A stretch of 64,000 nucleotides of DNA from Ureibacillus xyleni (lineage in GTDB: Bacteria > Bacillota > Bacilli > Bacillales_A > Planococcaceae). Positions within the stretch are counted from its first letter, which is position 1. Each line of letters starts with the position of its first letter. The DNA is taken from contig NZ_OBMQ01000001.1 of assembly GCF_900217795.1 (NCBI RefSeq), positions 771,570-835,569 of the forward strand. The letters are read 5' to 3'. The notes beneath the pieces are model-generated. The model had not been told where the DNA came from. It searched no databases and saw only the letters and a program-made list of their open reading frames with translations. Positions 62,026 to 64,000 of this stretch are shown piece after piece. Made by a program: the position numbers and the translations under genes.

Positions 62026-62212
62026 TCTTTGTTGTTCATGAAGGTCAGTAGAACAATTTCTTTGAGGAGTTTTGACGTTCATCAGGCGTATGAAAGTCAG
62101 TAGAAGAAATTACATACGGAGTTTTGACGTACATCAGGCGTATGAAGGTCAGTAGAAGAAATTACATAGGGGGTTTTAACGTTCATCAACCATGCGAAGG
62201 TCACCACAAACA
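62026..62212. repeat. 52-bp palindromic repeat array, locus 3
   Basis: GACGTTCAT-N7-ATGAAAGTC begins at 62074; aligned cores begin at 62126 and 62178, exactly 52 apart. A first copy near 62035 lacks the loop (TTCATGAAGGTC) and is nine bases shorter. The linker AGTAGAAGAAATTACATA is shared within this locus and differs from locus 2. The remainder of the 61927-62321 gap is two terminators. Confidence 0.88.
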
Positions 62213-62271
62213 ATTTCCCCAAAGTGTTGTCGTTTCCCTGCCTTATCAGCAATCCCAATAACGTAAGATAG

Positions 62272-62314
62272 AAAAAAATCGCCACGCCACACACACAAGA
62301 CATGCCGATTTTTC
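62272..62314 (-). terminator. Terminator after ansA
   Basis: On the minus strand AAAAATCGGCATG (62314-62302) pairs with CGTGGCGATTTTTTT (62286-62272) with mismatches, followed by a long T run. Confidence 0.75.
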
Positions 62315-62321
62315 ACCACCA

Positions 62322-63290
62322 TTAATTAAAAAACTCTTTTAAATCCATATTGGCATTTTGTTGATTTAGCCCAATTAATAATTTGAGTCGGGCTTTTTGG
62401 CCGCTAATTCCTGTTGCAAAAATGACACCGAGATCTTCTAAGCTTTTTCCGCCGCCAACATAACCATATACACCTTCTGCAATACCATTAAAACAGCGGG
62501 AAACAAAAATTACTGGTAAGCCGGCATGGAGTAACCTTTTAATGGCTGGAACAACATCGGGAGGAACATTTCCTTGACCTAATCCTTCAATCACAACGCC
62601 ATCGTATTTAGAGTGTAAAATCGATTCTAGTAAATCGCCTTCCATCCCTGCATAAGCCTTGAGCAATGCCACACGTTTTTCCAATGATTGAACTTCCACA
62701 TATCTTCTGCGTATTGGTGTTTGGTGAAAGTGTACAGTTTTCTTTGTAATTAATCCAATAGGCCCGTATTGCGGACTCTGGAAAGTATTTACCGAAGAAG
62801 TTGAAGTTTTTGTCACATTAAATGCCTGATGTACTTCATCATTCATCACAACAAGAACGCCTTTTTCCCTCGCGTCTGGATGACTTGCTACACGAACCGC
62901 TTCGACTAAATTGTAGATACCATCTGCTCCTAGTTCATTAGAAGAACGCATTGCCCCTGTTAAAACAATTGGAAAATCAAAACGGGTTGTTAAATCTAAA
63001 AAATAAGCAGTTTCTTCCAAAGTATCTGTTCCGTGGGTAATTACAATCCCGTCTACTATATTCCCTTTAACAAACTCAACAATTTTGTTACGTAATATTA
63101 ACATCTCTTTAGGCGTAATATGAGGGGATGGTAGATTGAATACTTCTTTTTCAGTAATTTTCGCCAATTTGGAGAGGTCATTACTAATACCAAGGATGGC
63201 ATTTTTCTCGTTTGGCAGTACTGCACCAGTGTGGTCATTTAACTTCATCGAGATGGTACCGCCCGTATGAAGCAATAATATATGTTTCAT
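62322..63290 (-). CDS. ansA: L-asparaginase, type I
   Basis: A 322-residue cytosolic amidohydrolase turning asparagine into aspartate and ammonia. The first threonine motif is 'LLHTGGTISM' and the second is 'DGIVITHGTDTLEETAYFLD'; both are complete. There is no signal peptide, so it is the cytosolic AnsA type. AAGGAGAA precedes the ATG. It is divergent from prsW and convergent with bdr. It is separate from the ansAB operon of B. subtilis. Confidence 0.93.
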   Translation of the reverse strand: MKHILLLHTGGTISMKLNDHTGAVLPNEKNAILGISNDLSKLAKITEKEVFNLPSPHITPKEMLILRNKIVEFVKGNIVDGIVITHGTDTLEETAYFLDLTTRFDFPIVLTGAMRSSNELGADGIYNLVEAVRVASHPDAREKGVLVVMNDEVHQAFNVTKTSTSSVNTFQSPQYGPIGLITKKTVHFHQTPIRRRYVEVQSLEKRVALLKAYAGMEGDLLESILHSKYDGVVIEGLGQGNVPPDVVPAIKRLLHAGLPVIFVSRCFNGIAEGVYGYVGGGKSLEDLGVIFATGISGQKARLKLLIGLNQQNANMDLKEFFN

Positions 63291-63372
63291 TGTTGAAATT
63301 CTCCTTAAACAATCTTTTATCAGGTAATTAATGTTATAATATCATTAATTCTTCTACGAAAGGAGTATTCAA

Positions 63373-63927
63373 ATGATATTACTCTTTTCTGCGGCTGTTG
63401 CTCCTGGTCTTGCGTTATTTAGTTATTTTTATTTGCGTAACCAAATGGCAACAGAGCCTAGAAAAACATTGTTTCAAACTTTCTTATTTGGTGCGCTCAT
63501 TACTTTCCCAATTATGTTTATTCAATATGTGTTAAAAGAAGAGGCGACGATAACGAATCGTTATTTAGCAGAGGTACTCGTTTCAAGTGGATTAGAGGAG
63601 TTTTTTAAGTGGCTCGTTATCTTGGTCGTCATTTTTCGACATATCGAATTTGATGATCCTTATGACGGAATCCTTTACGGTGCAAGTGTTTCTTTAGGAT
63701 TTGCGACGGTGGAAAATGTTTTGTATTTATTATCCTTTGGTATCGATACTGCCATTATAAGAGCGATTTTACCTGTATCAAGCCACGCACTTTTTGGGGT
63801 TTTGATGGGCTATTATTTTGGTAAGAGCAAATTCGCTAAAAATGATAAAGAAAAAGAATACTTATTCCTATCGATCTTTGCCCCATTTATTTTACATGTT
63901 ATTTACTCAAACTTCGCACATAAATAA
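63373..63927 (+). CDS. prsW: Intramembrane protease PrsW
   Basis: A 184-residue membrane protein with about five or six helices. The PrsW motifs are 'SSGLEEFFKWLVIL' (catalytic-type Glu pair), 'DDPYDGILYGASVSLGFATVENV' and 'PVSSHALFGVLMGYYFG' with the conserved His. PrsW makes the first cut in the anti-sigma factor RsiW and so activates sigma-W in B. subtilis. It is somewhat shorter than the B. subtilis protein (218 residues) at the C-terminus. A TATAAT at 63335-63340 and GAAAGGAG precede the ATG. Confidence 0.9.
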   Translation: MILLFSAAVAPGLALFSYFYLRNQMATEPRKTLFQTFLFGALITFPIMFIQYVLKEEATITNRYLAEVLVSSGLEEFFKWLVILVVIFRHIEFDDPYDGILYGASVSLGFATVENVLYLLSFGIDTAIIRAILPVSSHALFGVLMGYYFGKSKFAKNDKEKEYLFLSIFAPFILHVIYSNFAHK

Positions 63928-63953
63928 TTAGGTTCAATAGTTGATGCTATTTG

Positions 63954-63984
63954 GTTCTTCTCGATTTCAATAAGAACCTTGACA
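63954..63984 (+). other. Hairpin and -35-like hexamer at the right edge
   Basis: GGTTCTT is mirrored by AAGAACC just before TTGACA (63979-63984). The hairpin may end prsW, and TTGACA may be the -35 of the next gene, whose -10 would lie at or beyond the edge. Confidence 0.35.
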
Positions 63985-64000
63985 TACTTTTTTTAGATAC

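Overview
The window is a low-GC Firmicutes chromosome segment from an endospore-forming member of the Bacillales. It carries spoIIAA, spoIIAB, sigF, spoVAF, sirA, a Spo0A/sigma-H promoter, bacillithiol reductase, resABCDE and Bacillus-type riboswitches. Gene content and order resemble Bacillus subtilis, but many genes are missing from each block. That fits a Planococcaceae-like genus (Lysinibacillus, Ureibacillus or Solibacillus type) better than Bacillus itself; this placement is inference. There is no phage, IS element, rRNA, tRNA or CRISPR array.

Layout. 1-2709: end of yneB, then ynzC and tkt. 2711-8435: two alcohol dehydrogenases with a two-component system whose regulator is a sigma-54 activator; the adhA promoter is a textbook -24/-12 element with palindromes about 60-100 bp upstream. 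8436-10118: a chemotaxis receptor. 10166-13778: a lia (cell-envelope stress) operon, liaI-like, liaH, liaF, liaS, liaR, with a 21-bp tandem repeat array inside it. 13917-14779: sirA and yneF, the usual partners of tkt, here about 11 kb away; sirA has two Spo0A boxes and a spoIIG-like promoter. 15213-25828: a yqk-type block (yqkD, yqkE, yqkF, nudF, a membrane protein at the spoIIM position, fur, xerD, deoB), interrupted by a glycine-riboswitch-controlled permease, a VanZ-like gene and a TcaA-like gene. 25841-29073: pdp and a SulP transporter. 29111-32684: a sensor kinase, a SARP-type response regulator and a divergent orphan gene. 33584-38750: spoIIA operon, spoVAF, lysA, a 56-aa membrane protein, ribT. 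38751-50777: ypuF, scpAB, dacB, rluB, resABC, resDE, sigX-rsiX. 50819-55064: FMN riboswitch-ribU, glnR-glnA, a TlpA-like thioredoxin, a cupin. 55100-63927: fabI (with a FapR site), ferredoxin, ypbB-recS, ypbE, a metallophosphoesterase, bdr, ansA, prsW.

Most genes are ordinary housekeeping or sporulation genes. The unexplained content is intergenic. Three separate loci carry a tandem repeat with a 52-bp period, each unit centred on an imperfect palindrome GAC-N-TTCAT-N7-ATGAA-N-GTC. Three other loci carry arrays with an exact 21-bp period but different sequences. I do not recognise either family as a named element. The other strong leads are the self-contained sigma-54/alcohol dehydrogenase module, the Spo0A-type promoter of sirA, and the orphan gene at 32115 beside a dedicated two-component system with a shared motif on both sides.
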